Source of the DNA: Candidatus Gastranaerophilales bacterium
GTDB taxonomy: Bacteria > Cyanobacteriota > Vampirovibrionia > Gastranaerophilales > Gastranaerophilaceae
DNA length: 64,000 bases
Assembly (NCBI GenBank): GCA_944323395.1
Contig: CALUSI010000012.1
Location: 1 to 64,000 of the forward strand
Reading direction: 5' to 3'
The first letter of the stretch is position 1, and each line of letters opens with the position of its first letter. Of the stretch, positions 9,248 to 17,018 are shown piece after piece. The notes under the pieces are model-generated. The model was not told the origin of the DNA. It saw only the letters and a program-made list of their open reading frames with translations, and did no database searches. A program made the translations under genes and the position numbers.

Positions 9248-9258
9248 AATATATGTTC

Positions 9259-10260
9259 CTACTCCTCTAATTCTTCTTGATTTTTATATCTTCCTGCAAA
9301 TTTTTTCTCAAGATTTGCAACAGCAGGCTGCTTTTCCAAACTACCACGAGTAAATAACTCACCTACAGCTGCTACGTAACTATTATTTTTATAACTAATT
9401 TGTACTTTATCTCTTGTTATGCTTTCTATTTTATATCCGGAAATTGTATCTCCAGCTTTAACAAATTGATCCAAACCGTTTAAATTTATTATTGCAGATG
9501 GACTTTCATTGTCATATAAAATACCGGATATTTGAGTTTGTAACAATTTCGTAAGATTTTCGTCGTGGACCGAAGTTACTGGAGGCTCTATTATTTCAAA
9601 TTGGGTATTATCTATAGTCTCATATGCCTGTTCCGTAGAATTATCTATGACCGGCGGCTTGAATGGATTTAATCTTGATGCTTTATTGTATACAACCATT
9701 ATAGAGTTATTGTCCACATTCGAATTGGAAATTGAGCTGTCTTGATTTTCAAAAAGATCTGTTTCTGAAATATCATTATTTTGAGGTGTTTCTGTAACAG
9801 TTGCAACTTGAGTGTTTTCACCTTCTCCTGTTAATACATTTGTTTCTCCATTTTCATTGAAATTAACACTCATCATATCAGAACTTTCTCCGCCTGCATC
9901 ATTGAAAAAAGAATTTGACAAATCATCGGAAGCTTGATTATTAGAAACGGTTGTAACCGTTTGCTCTATACTTTTGTTGTCTTGTACTTTTTCATTTATT
10001 TGCTCCCCACCCATAAACTTAGGAACAGCAACAAATGCACCTGCTCCTAATAACAATAAAAAGACAATTAGCATAGGAATCGGGTTGTTTTTTCTTTGAA
10101 CAGGTTCTTCATCATCTTCATATTCTTCATATTCTTGATTATCACCCTGTTCAGAATAGTCTTCATTTATTTCTGAAATGTTGTCATCATTGTATGCAAG
10201 ATGAGTTTCCTCACCTTCAGAATATTCTATATCTTCCCACTGATTTTCTTTATCTACCAT
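9259..10260 (-). CDS. PilP/GspC-like inner-membrane protein linking to the secretin
   Basis: About 333 aa. The N-terminus (1-~60) is very acidic and cytoplasmic, followed by one membrane span (IPMLIVFLLLLGAGAFVAV), a long Ser/Asn/Glu-rich periplasmic linker, and a C-terminal beta domain from ASRLNPFKPPV to SYVAAVGELF. NPF near the start of that domain and the pattern QISGILYDNESPSAIINLNG...GDTISGYKIESITRD are typical of the HR domain of GspC/PilP, which contacts the secretin. I chose the ATG at 10260, which has GAGTGAGAG upstream, over the GTG at 10269, which has no room for a ribosome site. It is the first gene of the pilus operon. No PilM, PilN or PilO gene is present beside it. Confidence 0.8.
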   Translation of the reverse strand: MVDKENQWEDIEYSEGEETHLAYNDDNISEINEDYSEQGDNQEYEEYEDDEEPVQRKNNPIPMLIVFLLLLGAGAFVAVPKFMGGEQINEKVQDNKSIEQTVTTVSNNQASDDLSNSFFNDAGGESSDMMSVNFNENGETNVLTGEGENTQVATVTETPQNNDISETDLFENQDSSISNSNVDNNSIMVVYNKASRLNPFKPPVIDNSTEQAYETIDNTQFEIIEPPVTSVHDENLTKLLQTQISGILYDNESPSAIINLNGLDQFVKAGDTISGYKIESITRDKVQISYKNNSYVAAVGELFTRGSLEKQPAVANLEKKFAGRYKNQEELEE

Positions 10261-10297
10261 ATCTCTCACTCTTTATTCCGGATAAGTTTCTTTTTAT

Positions 10298-10326
10298 ATT
10301 CTACACGTATTAATTAAAATGGGCAA
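10298..10326 (-). promoter_or_regulatory. Predicted promoter of the pilus operon
   Basis: On the minus strand TTGCCC (10321-10326) and TAGAAT (10298-10303) are separated by 17 bases and lie about 40 bases ahead of the PilP-like start. A small inverted repeat AACTAT-AGTA-ATAGTT at 10364-10379 just upstream could be a regulator site. Confidence 0.5.
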
Positions 10327-10436
10327 ATTAAAAATTAAATTACTTAAAACATTTTATATACATAACTATAGTAATAGTTTATGCCCTTTTAAAAAGATTT
10401 TCGTCAATCATTTGCATGAATTTTTGTAAATAAAAA

Positions 10437-10508
10437 AGGCGGCACCCAGATTCGAACTGGGGGATAAAAGCTTTGCAGGCTTCTGCCTTACCACTTGGCC
10501 ATGCCGCC
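10437..10508 (-). tRNA. tRNA-Cys (GCA)
   Basis: The minus strand folds as a 72-base tRNA with acceptor GGCGGCA/TGCCGCC and discriminator U. The anticodon arm is AGCCTGCAAAGCT with anticodon GCA, and the T-arm is CCCAGTTCGAATCTGGG. It lies 11 bases from tRNA-Gly on the same strand, so the two are probably co-transcribed. Confidence 0.93.
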
Positions 10509-10519
10509 AAAAATAAAAT

Positions 10520-10592
10520 AGCGGAAGACGGGACTCGGACCCGCGACATTCTGCTTGGAAGGCAGACGCTCTACCAACTGAGCTACTTCCGC
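10520..10592 (-). tRNA. tRNA-Gly (TCC)
   Basis: The minus strand folds as a 73-base tRNA with acceptor GCGGAAG/CTTCCGC and discriminator U, D-arm GCTCAGTTGGTAGAGC, anticodon loop CTTCCAA with anticodon TCC, and T-arm CGGGTCCGAGTCCCG. In many bacteria this tRNA is encoded inside the tRNA-tuf operon. Here it is paired with tRNA-Cys instead, and the tuf-operon slot holds a broken copy of another tRNA. Confidence 0.93.
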
Positions 10593-10617
10593 ATCTAGAA
10601 GTTTTCGCTTAAGTTAT

Positions 10618-10646
10618 ATACTACATGAAAAGTTTTTATTTCGCAA
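10618..10646 (-). promoter_or_regulatory. Predicted promoter for tRNA-Gly/tRNA-Cys
   Basis: On the minus strand TTGCGA (10641-10646) and TAGTAT (10618-10623) are spaced by 17 bases and end 25 bases upstream of the tRNA-Gly 5' end. Confidence 0.45.
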
Positions 10647-10676
10647 CAATTATTTTAATATATTTTTCACACATTT

Positions 10677-11219
10677 CTACATAACAGATTTTAATGCCAA
10701 ATAAAAAAGTATTAAAGCACCAAATATCCCAACATGTTTTTCTGAAATATTTTTTAAAATACTGGCAATTAAAAAACCTGAAAATGACAATGTATATGTT
10801 ATCAACCCAATAACAACAGCTGGTTTCCATATGCCTAAATTTAAAAACTTTACTGAAGCCCCGGCACCAAAAGCATCTATACTTGTTGCAAAGGCAAGAC
10901 ACAGTATACAAGTTAGAGAAATACAAGAAATTCTATTTTTTTCTGTTTTTGAAATAGCATCTCTCAAAAATTTATAACCTAAAAGAAAAAAGATTGTAAA
11001 AACTATCCATTTTGAATATCTTTCCAAATAATAATAAACAAGATTAGTAAAATACCACCCCAATATTGGCATTAACATTTGAAAAAAACCAAATGAAAAA
11101 GCGAGTAAAAACGCATTTTTACATCGTTCTTCTTTTATTACTGTTCCATAGGAAAAACTCACAATTAAAGCATCTAATGCTAAAGCTACTGATAAAATAA
11201 TTATTTCATAAATACTCAT
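10677..11219 (-). CDS. mntP: Manganese efflux pump MntP
   Basis: 180 aa with six hydrophobic segments, the normal size for MntP. The two family signatures are present: ALALDALIVSFSYG near the N-terminus and ATSIDAFGAGASV in the second half, each supplying a membrane-embedded Asp for Mn2+ transport. It exports Mn2+ across the inner membrane. It follows the rpsP terminator and no manganese riboswitch was recognised in the short gap ahead of it, so its promoter is unclear. Confidence 0.88.
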   Translation of the reverse strand: MSIYEIIILSVALALDALIVSFSYGTVIKEERCKNAFLLAFSFGFFQMLMPILGWYFTNLVYYYLERYSKWIVFTIFFLLGYKFLRDAISKTEKNRISCISLTCILCLAFATSIDAFGAGASVKFLNLGIWKPAVVIGLITYTLSFSGFLIASILKNISEKHVGIFGALILFYLALKSVM

Positions 11220-11235
11220 AATATATGTATAGCAT

Positions 11236-11262
11236 AAAAAAAACCGCTTTTGTTAAAGCGGT
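11236..11262 (-). terminator. Intrinsic terminator of rpsP
   Basis: On the minus strand ACCGCTTT-AACA-AAAGCGGT is followed by eight T residues, 29 bases after the rpsP stop. Confidence 0.88.
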
Positions 11263-11290
11263 AAATAAGTGTTCTCTTTCCCTGTAAATT

Positions 11291-11635
11291 TTATACTGAA
11301 GCACTTTCAGAAGCAGCTACAGCAGCTTCTTGTTCTGCTTTCAATTTAGCTTGCGCTTTCTTTGACAATTTTTCAGTTTCTTTTTTTATGTAATTCAACT
11401 TACCTTCTTCATTACAGTTATCAATTAGATATTTTACTGTTTGAGTGGGCTGAGCACCCTTTTTAATCCATTCTAATGCTGATGTTTTATCTAATTGCAT
11501 TTCTTTTGTTTTAGGATTATAAAAACCCAACTGTTGTATAGGTGCTGCTTCTCTTTTTGTTGTAGAATTCAAAACAACTACTCTATAAACCGGATTTTTT
11601 TTATATCCTAATCTTTTTAATCTGATTTTAACCAT
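11291..11635 (-). CDS. rpsP: 30S ribosomal protein S16
   Basis: 114 aa. MVKIRLKRLGYKKNPVYRVVV is the family signature, followed by GFYNPKTKEMQLDKTSALEWIKKGAQPT. The S16 core ends near residue 85; the remaining Lys/Ala-rich tail (SKKAQAKLKAEQEAAVAASE) is a longer than usual helical extension. The ATG has GGAGAG upstream. Unlike the common rpsP-rimM-trmD-rplS layout, it stands alone, with a structured leader before it and its own terminator after it. Confidence 0.95.
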   Translation of the reverse strand: MVKIRLKRLGYKKNPVYRVVVLNSTTKREAAPIQQLGFYNPKTKEMQLDKTSALEWIKKGAQPTQTVKYLIDNCNEEGKLNYIKKETEKLSKKAQAKLKAEQEAAVAASESASV

Positions 11636-11682
11636 TTGGTTTTGCTCTCCATTTTAAACTTACTGCTAATACTATTATTGGA

Positions 11683-11741
11683 ACGATTATCTTATAGCTC
11701 CTTGCAGCCGTCGAATTTACAATTTAAAAGAGGATAATCGT
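11683..11741 (-). promoter_or_regulatory. Possible structured 5' leader of rpsP
   Basis: ACGATTATC (11683-11691) and GATAATCGT (11733-11741) are perfectly complementary 9-base arms around a 41-base interior that contains GGCTGCAAGGAGCT. On the minus strand this lies about 48-106 bases ahead of the rpsP start, so it would sit in the leader RNA if transcription starts upstream. Autoregulatory use is inference. Confidence 0.4.
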
Positions 11742-11834
11742 AAACTCATAATAATGAAAACATAAGCAAAATAAATAATCAAGTGATTTTTTTATATTTT
11801 TGTAACTTTACTTAAAGAAACAAAAATGTAAATG

Positions 11835-11843
11835 TGATATAAT
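11835..11843 (+). promoter_or_regulatory. Extended -10 promoter for the KdsC-like operon
   Basis: TGATATAAT with a perfect -10 hexamer at 11838-11843, about 18 bases before the first ATG. No strong -35 is present at 17 bases. Confidence 0.55.
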
Positions 11844-11860
11844 CATTATATTAGATTGGA

Positions 11861-12355
11861 ATGTTTTTTATTATGAACAGATTGTATTTACATAGAGAAA
11901 ATATAAAAATGGTTGTTTGTGATTTTGACGGAATATTTACTGATGGTAAACTTACAATTTATTCAGATGGAAGAACTTCTAAAACAATTGATTATAAAGA
12001 TATTATGGCAATTGCAAAATTGATAAAAAGTAACATAAAGTTTGCAATAATTTCAGGGGAAAACTCTGTTGCAATAGATATTCTGCAAGAAAAATTTCCT
12101 TCTATAGAAACATTTCAGAATGAAAGGAATAAAATAAAAATTTTGAAAGACTTACTAGAGAAATACAATCTATCTCCAGAAAACATTCTTTATATGGGAG
12201 ACGATATTAACGATATAGATTGTTTAAATTATATTTCTTTTCCTGCTACTGTTGCCAATGCGCATTCCAAGGTTAAAAAGGTGACAAATATTTTCATTAC
12301 AACCAACAATGGCGGTCAAGGTGCAGTTAGAGAGGTAGTTGACTATATACTATGA
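11861..12355 (+). CDS. kdsC: HAD phosphatase, KdsC/YrbI family (3-deoxy-D-manno-octulosonate 8-phosphate phosphatase-like)
   Basis: 164 aa, normal for KdsC. HAD motif I is CDFDGIFTDG with D21 and D23; motif II is AIISGEN; motif III/IV is a Lys followed by ILYMGDDINDIDCL. ATVANAHSKVKKVTN and the ending GGQGAVREVVD are typical of this subfamily, which removes phosphate from KDO-8-phosphate or related nonulosonate phosphates. It acts in the cytoplasm as a tetramer. An in-frame ATG at 11873 is an alternative start; neither has a strong ribosome site. It overlaps the TPR gene by ATGA, so the two are translationally coupled. Confidence 0.82.
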   Translation: MFFIMNRLYLHRENIKMVVCDFDGIFTDGKLTIYSDGRTSKTIDYKDIMAIAKLIKSNIKFAIISGENSVAIDILQEKFPSIETFQNERNKIKILKDLLEKYNLSPENILYMGDDINDIDCLNYISFPATVANAHSKVKKVTNIFITTNNGGQGAVREVVDYIL

Positions 12356-14055
12356 AAAAATTTTTCAAGCAAATATATAAAAAAATATTAAAGTTTGACG
12401 AATATACAAATCAGTATTTAAAAATAAGTAATAATGTTGAAATACCATCTTTAGCTTATACAAATTGGGGAATGCATTTAGCTAATTTAAAAGACTTTAA
12501 TAGTGCTATTGAAAAATTGGAAACAGCAATATTAATGTCAAATCAAAATCCCAAACCTTGCATAAGTTTAGGAATAATATATGCAAAATTAAAAGAATAT
12601 GACAAGGCTGAAAATGTATTGAAAGAAGCAATTAGAAGAGATACGCAAAATGCATATTCTTATTCTGTTCTTAGTAGTATATATATATCAAAAGACAGAT
12701 TTGAAGAGGCTGAGGATACTATAAAAAAAGCATTGAAATTATCCCCATCAGATGCAGATGTATATTTAAATTATGGTATTTTATGTGCTAAACTACAGCA
12801 GAAAAATAAAGCTATTGATTTGTTGAAGAAGTCTAAACAGCTTAATCCAAATAATCTACATGCATATTTTATTCTTGGTGTAATGTTATTTGAAACTGAA
12901 AAAATAAATGAAGCTTTTACAGAATTTAAAAAACTTGAAGAATTAAATTCAAAATATAAAAATTTAAATTATTATATAGCACTATGTTACAAGAAAGAAA
13001 AAAATTATTTAGCAGTGCTTGAGTATGCACAAAGAGCATTGAATGAAGATTTTAAAAATCCATCAATATATATACTCTTAGCTCAAACCTATATTAATCT
13101 TAATAAGAAGGATGAAGCTCTTTCGATATATAAACAAGGAGAAGCTAAAGGTATTGATGATTTTGAATTCTATTTAACTTGGGGAATTTCATTGTTTAGA
13201 ATGAATAATATAGATAGCGCAAAAGAAAAAATATACAAAGCACTCGAAAAGAAACAAAATAATTCGATAGCTTTATACAGATTGGGTTGTTGTTTTTATA
13301 AAGAAAAGAATCTAAATAAAGCAGAAGAAATGTTTAAAAAATCAATCGAAGCTGATTTCTCCAACTCATATGCAATTGCAGATTTGGGAATAATATATTA
13401 TGAAAAAGAAGAATATCAAAATGCGATACAAACATTCTTCCGCGCAATAGATATATCAAGCGAAAAAGCTTACTTATATTTTTATATTGCAAATTGTTAT
13501 TATAAACAAGGGCGCATAAAGAAAAGTATTGACTATTACGAAAAAACTATAGAATATTATCCATTACATTTAGAAGCTCTAATTAATTGTAGTTTATGTT
13601 TTTTAGATTTAAATAATTATAAAGAAGCACTAAGAAAAATAAGAAATGCATATCAAATAAACAGAAAATCAGAGAAAGTTATTCTTATATACGCTTTAGT
13701 TGATTTGAGATTAGGAATTTATAGTGACGCAATTGAGAAAGCAGACATATTATTAAGTAAAAATCAAAATTGCAAAGAAGCAAAACTAATCAAAGCACAT
13801 ACATTAATAAATTTAAGTAAACCACAAGAAGCTCTTAATGTTATATTTTCATTGGACGAAGAAGAAAAAAATTCAGATATATGTATTTATTTATCTTATT
13901 TAGCATATAAAATACTTGTAGAAGAAACTCCATCGAACTATAATAAGAACATGCTTAATTTCTATTCGAAGAAAATGAATAATCTAAGTTCTGATTTTAA
14001 TACAAATGAAGTTCAAGCATATTTTGAAAAAGCACTGAACATTAATAAAGGATAA
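12352..14055 (+). CDS. Tetratricopeptide-repeat protein
   Basis: 567 aa composed almost entirely of TPR units of 34 residues, running from about residue 35 to 520. Repeating patterns are visible, such as AYTNWGMHLANLKDFNSAIE, YSVLSSIYISKDRFEEAEDT and AIADLGIIYYEKEEYQNAIQ. No signal peptide or membrane span is present, so it is probably a cytoplasmic protein-interaction scaffold. It is coupled to the kdsC-like gene by an ATGA overlap and is followed by aspartokinase after 4 bases. The partner is unknown. Confidence 0.85.
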   Translation: MKKFFKQIYKKILKFDEYTNQYLKISNNVEIPSLAYTNWGMHLANLKDFNSAIEKLETAILMSNQNPKPCISLGIIYAKLKEYDKAENVLKEAIRRDTQNAYSYSVLSSIYISKDRFEEAEDTIKKALKLSPSDADVYLNYGILCAKLQQKNKAIDLLKKSKQLNPNNLHAYFILGVMLFETEKINEAFTEFKKLEELNSKYKNLNYYIALCYKKEKNYLAVLEYAQRALNEDFKNPSIYILLAQTYINLNKKDEALSIYKQGEAKGIDDFEFYLTWGISLFRMNNIDSAKEKIYKALEKKQNNSIALYRLGCCFYKEKNLNKAEEMFKKSIEADFSNSYAIADLGIIYYEKEEYQNAIQTFFRAIDISSEKAYLYFYIANCYYKQGRIKKSIDYYEKTIEYYPLHLEALINCSLCFLDLNNYKEALRKIRNAYQINRKSEKVILIYALVDLRLGIYSDAIEKADILLSKNQNCKEAKLIKAHTLINLSKPQEALNVIFSLDEEEKNSDICIYLSYLAYKILVEETPSNYNKNMLNFYSKKMNNLSSDFNTNEVQAYFEKALNINKG

Positions 14056-14059
14056 TAAA

Positions 14060-15316
14060 GTGGGAATAATTGTTCAAAAATTTGGAGGCACATCCGTTGC
14101 AGATCCTCAAAAAATTCATAATGTTGCGAAAGCTGTTATTAGAGAAAAAGATAATGGAAATGATATAGTAGTTGTTGTTTCTGCTATGGGACATACAACA
14201 GACCACTTAATTAAGCTTGCAAAAGAAGTAACAAACACACCTGATTCCAGAGAAATGGATATGCTTCTTTCTACAGGAGAACAAGTTTCTATAGCGTTAC
14301 TTGCTATGGCAATCCAATCTCAAGGATATAAGGCTGTCAGTATGAATGGGCAACAAGTAGGAATTGTTACCGAATGCATACATACAAAAGCAAGAATAGT
14401 TGATATAAAAACAGAAAAACTACAAAAGAAATTAAGCGAAGGAAATATAATTGTAGTTGCAGGATTTCAAGGCGTTACTCCGGATGGAGAAATTACGACA
14501 TTAGGACGCGGTGGTTCTGATACATCTGCCGTAGCTATTGCAGCAGCTCTAAAAGCAGACAGATGTGATATATATACTGACGTTGAAGGTGTATATGCTA
14601 CTGATCCAAGAATTGTTCCTAATATACAAAGAACAGATATTATTTCATATGAAGAGATGCTTGAATTAGCAAGAGTAGGTGCTAATGTATTGCACCCACG
14701 TTCAGTTGAAACTGCTAAACAATTTAATGTTCCGCTAAGAGTTCGTAGTTCTTTTAAATTAGATAACCTTGGTACTTTGATTATAGGAGTTGAAAATATG
14801 GAAATATATAAACCGGTCGCAGGTGTAGCTGCTGATTCTTCTCAGGCAAGAATTCTATTATCAAATCTTCCTGATATCCCAGGCACTGCCGCTAAGCTTT
14901 TTGGTGCACTTGCAAAAAATAACATCAGTGTTGATATGATCATACAATCTTTAGCAAACAACGGGACAAATTCTATTGCTTTCACTGTTGATGCAGATGA
15001 TTTAGATGAGGCAATTGCAACTTTAAAAGCAGAAAAAGATACCGTACAAGCAGCTGAAATTCTTATTGATAAAGATATCGCAAAGGTTTCTATTGTAGGC
15101 GCAGGTATGGTTGATAGACCTGGTATTGCAGCTGATATGTTCAGGGCTTTAGCGGAAAAAGATATCAACATAAAAATGATTTCTACAAGTGAAATAAAAA
15201 TTAGTTGTTTGGTTGAAAAACAAAATGCAAATGAAGCAATTAAAGCACTTTGCAAAGAATTTGGCTTAGAATCTAAAGAAATTGCTGTTGTAAAAGGCGA
15301 TTTGCCAAACGTATAA
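14060..15316 (+). CDS. lysC: Aspartokinase
   Basis: 418 aa, close to the monofunctional class II aspartokinases. The kinase domain starts IVQKFGGTSVADPQKI and has GRGGSDTSAVAIAAAL and YTDVEGVYATDPRIV. Two ACT domains follow (about 265-340 and 345-415: ILLSNLPDIPGTAAKLF, VSIVGAGMVDRPGIAADMF), which usually bind Lys and/or Thr as feedback inhibitors. It phosphorylates aspartate at the head of lysine, threonine and methionine synthesis. The start is GTG at 14060 with AAAGGA 7 bases upstream, right after the TPR stop. A strong terminator follows. Confidence 0.95.
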   Translation: MGIIVQKFGGTSVADPQKIHNVAKAVIREKDNGNDIVVVVSAMGHTTDHLIKLAKEVTNTPDSREMDMLLSTGEQVSIALLAMAIQSQGYKAVSMNGQQVGIVTECIHTKARIVDIKTEKLQKKLSEGNIIVVAGFQGVTPDGEITTLGRGGSDTSAVAIAAALKADRCDIYTDVEGVYATDPRIVPNIQRTDIISYEEMLELARVGANVLHPRSVETAKQFNVPLRVRSSFKLDNLGTLIIGVENMEIYKPVAGVAADSSQARILLSNLPDIPGTAAKLFGALAKNNISVDMIIQSLANNGTNSIAFTVDADDLDEAIATLKAEKDTVQAAEILIDKDIAKVSIVGAGMVDRPGIAADMFRALAEKDINIKMISTSEIKISCLVEKQNANEAIKALCKEFGLESKEIAVVKGDLPNV

Positions 15317-15340
15317 TAATACATTTCAAAAATTTTATAT

Positions 15341-15372
15341 AAAAAAAGAGTTCATTATTGAACTCTTTTTTT
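15341..15372. terminator. Bidirectional terminator between lysC and the phage block
   Basis: AGAGTTCA-TTAT-TGAACTCT is flanked by A7 on the left and T7 on the right, so it works for lysC (plus) and for the phage operon (minus). It overlaps the last codon of the final phage gene and marks the left edge of the phage block. Confidence 0.88.
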
Positions 15373-15601
15373 ATATGTATTCATGTTGAAAATTTTCTAT
15401 AGTATCAATTCTATGATGGGCAGATTTTGTAGACTGTTCTACAGCTACTATTCTTTCTATCAAAGAATTATGTTTATCTTGTTTATCTTCCAACCTATTA
15501 ATATGTTCTTCAATATATTTTATACTCTTTGTATAACTACCAATTGCAATACAAGCAGAAACTATATTTATAAAAAGAAGCAATATAAATTCATTAGTCA
15601 T
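15371..15601 (-). CDS. Small membrane/coiled-coil phage protein (XhlA- or holin-accessory-like)
   Basis: About 76 aa. One N-terminal membrane span (FILLLFINIVSACIAIGSYT) is followed by a heptad-rich helix (YIEEHINRLEDKQDKHNSLI, then IVAVEQSTKSAHHRIDTIEN). This build is seen in XhlA-type lysis accessories. The start ATG at 15601 overlaps the preceding stop as ATGA; an in-frame ATG at 15607 is possible. It is the last gene of the phage operon. Function is inferred from layout. Confidence 0.65.
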   Translation of the reverse strand: MTNEFILLLFINIVSACIAIGSYTKSIKYIEEHINRLEDKQDKHNSLIERIVAVEQSTKSAHHRIDTIENFQHEYI

Positions 15602-16113
15602 TTCCATTTACCTTTTAATTTTTGATAGTTATCTACACTATGAAACATTAACCAACGAACAAATGCACAGGTATCACTTACAAACAAGCATCTTTCAAAC
15701 ACTTTGTCTGCAAAATACCTATCATTATCAACATAATCATGATTCTCGCACAATACATCATGTAATAAGGAGGCTACTTTAAATCTTATATCTTCTTTTG
15801 CACCAATTATCCGCCAAAATAATTTATGTATTGTTGCTCCGTCATAATCATATCCTGCTTTAATTATAAATCTATAATTTTTTACTTTTAAATAATCAAC
15901 TAAAACAACTTCTACCTCATTTTCACAATATAATGGTCTCTTTTTTGCTTTTCTTATTTCTTCCTTTTTCATTACATTTTTATTAATTATTTTATTCTCT
16001 ATTTTGGGTATATCAGAAAATAGTATCATTAAAATATCATCTCTATACCATTCTATAAATTGTTTCTTATCATGTATTACCTTATTTAATCTTTCTACGA
16101 ACTTACAAAACAC
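15598..16113 (-). CDS. DUF1353 phage protein
   Basis: 171 aa. The core NYRFIIKAGYDYDGATIHKL, then RFKVASLLHDVLCENHDYVD and a later Trp-containing helix, is the DUF1353 pattern found in tail-end and lysis regions of many phages. The conserved Asp/His pairs suggest a metal-binding or hydrolase-like fold, but the activity is not known to me. Start is GTG at 16113 with AGGAG upstream. Confidence 0.72.
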   Translation of the reverse strand: MFCKFVERLNKVIHDKKQFIEWYRDDILMILFSDIPKIENKIINKNVMKKEEIRKAKKRPLYCENEVEVVLVDYLKVKNYRFIIKAGYDYDGATIHKLFWRIIGAKEDIRFKVASLLHDVLCENHDYVDNDRYFADKVFERCLFVSDTCAFVRWLMFHSVDNYQKLKGKWK

Positions 16114-16154
16114 AATTTCTCCTATCTAACAATCCTTTTGCAATTAAAAGAATA

Positions 16155-16400
16155 CTATTTCTGAAAACCATTCTCGCAATAGAATTTGTATGTATTACGA
16201 TTTATATTTATGTTAAATGCACTATGGTCGTTTGTGATTTTTTGCTTTTTAATTTTTCCTTCTGGTGTTACTTGCAAGTCAAAATTAATATTTGCAAACC
16301 CTTTCGAACTTTTTATCTCTTGTGCTACATCTTTCTGTTCTTGGGCAAATACTGTAATTGATGAGAAAAATAAAATAATAATTATTATAACTTGTTTCAT
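16155..16400 (-). CDS. Small exported protein of the phage block
   Basis: 81 aa. A clear signal peptide (MKQVIIIIILFFSSITVFA, cleavage before QEQ) precedes a short mature domain of about 60 residues. It contains one Cys and a pair of NIN repeats (FNININRNTYKF). No family recognised. The ATG has AGGAG upstream. Periplasmic or surface location in the host is inferred. Confidence 0.6.
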   Translation of the reverse strand: MKQVIIIIILFFSSITVFAQEQKDVAQEIKSSKGFANINFDLQVTPEGKIKKQKITNDHSAFNININRNTYKFYCENGFQK

Positions 16401-16404
16401 ATTC

Positions 16405-17007
16405 CTAATCTCCTATCAATTGTGACATTGGCATAAAATCATTGGAAAGTTGTAAAAAACATTCTTGTACAAACTCCGCAGTTACATTTTGAACTGTCTG
16501 CATACTCTCAAGATATTCTTTTGTTAATTCTTTCGAAAAATCGGGCAAACCATATGTAATTATAGGTACTGTTTGCCCTGATTGAACCCCCATAGATATT
16601 ACTGGTAACAAATCAGATAGAAAATCTCTTGTTTCCCCTGTTGACATTGAGACCTTTCTGCGGATATACCCTAATGAAGTTAAGAAAAATTCTTTGTTAA
16701 ATTCTTCTTGCTTTGCTTGTATTTGCTCCCGTTCATATTCTTCAGTATTATCTATAACTTCACCATCTACAAGTTTTTCCCAATATTCTAATGCATAATA
16801 AGTCGGATAATTTTCTTCTCTTGTCGCAATGATTTTCTCTTGAATCACCTCCTTTGTTACAGGGTCAATAAGTTCCTCTTGAATTATATAATTTACTAAG
16901 ATTATATTATCAATAGCCTCTATATTTAGTCTTTGTCTATGATTATAATCAACAATAAAATCATTTTTTTGTGTTTCCGTATAAGGGTATTCTAATTTGT
17001 ATGACAT
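16405..17007 (-). CDS. Phage protein following the tail fibre, possible tail accessory or chaperone
   Basis: 200 aa from the ATG at 17007, which has AGGAGAT 7 bases upstream; the longer reading from 17046 overlaps the tail-fibre stop and lacks a ribosome site. It is acidic and begins SYKLEYPYTETQKNDFIVDY. LTSLGYIRRKVSMSTGETRD lies in the middle. Placement directly after the fibre gene suggests a tail-fibre assembly or accessory role. Not otherwise recognised. Confidence 0.65.
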   Translation of the reverse strand: MSYKLEYPYTETQKNDFIVDYNHRQRLNIEAIDNIILVNYIIQEELIDPVTKEVIQEKIIATREENYPTYYALEYWEKLVDGEVIDNTEEYEREQIQAKQEEFNKEFFLTSLGYIRRKVSMSTGETRDFLSDLLPVISMGVQSGQTVPIITYGLPDFSKELTKEYLESMQTVQNVTAEFVQECFLQLSNDFMPMSQLIGD

Positions 17008-17018
17008 TTTTAAATCTC

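Noticed and set aside
11220-11290. Manganese (yybP-ykoY) riboswitch ahead of mntP
   Set aside because: The short gap is filled by the rpsP terminator; no paired aptamer loops are seen.
14842-15324. 160-codon minus-strand open frame inside lysC
   Set aside because: Shadow of aspartokinase, whose ACT domains are plainly encoded on the other strand.
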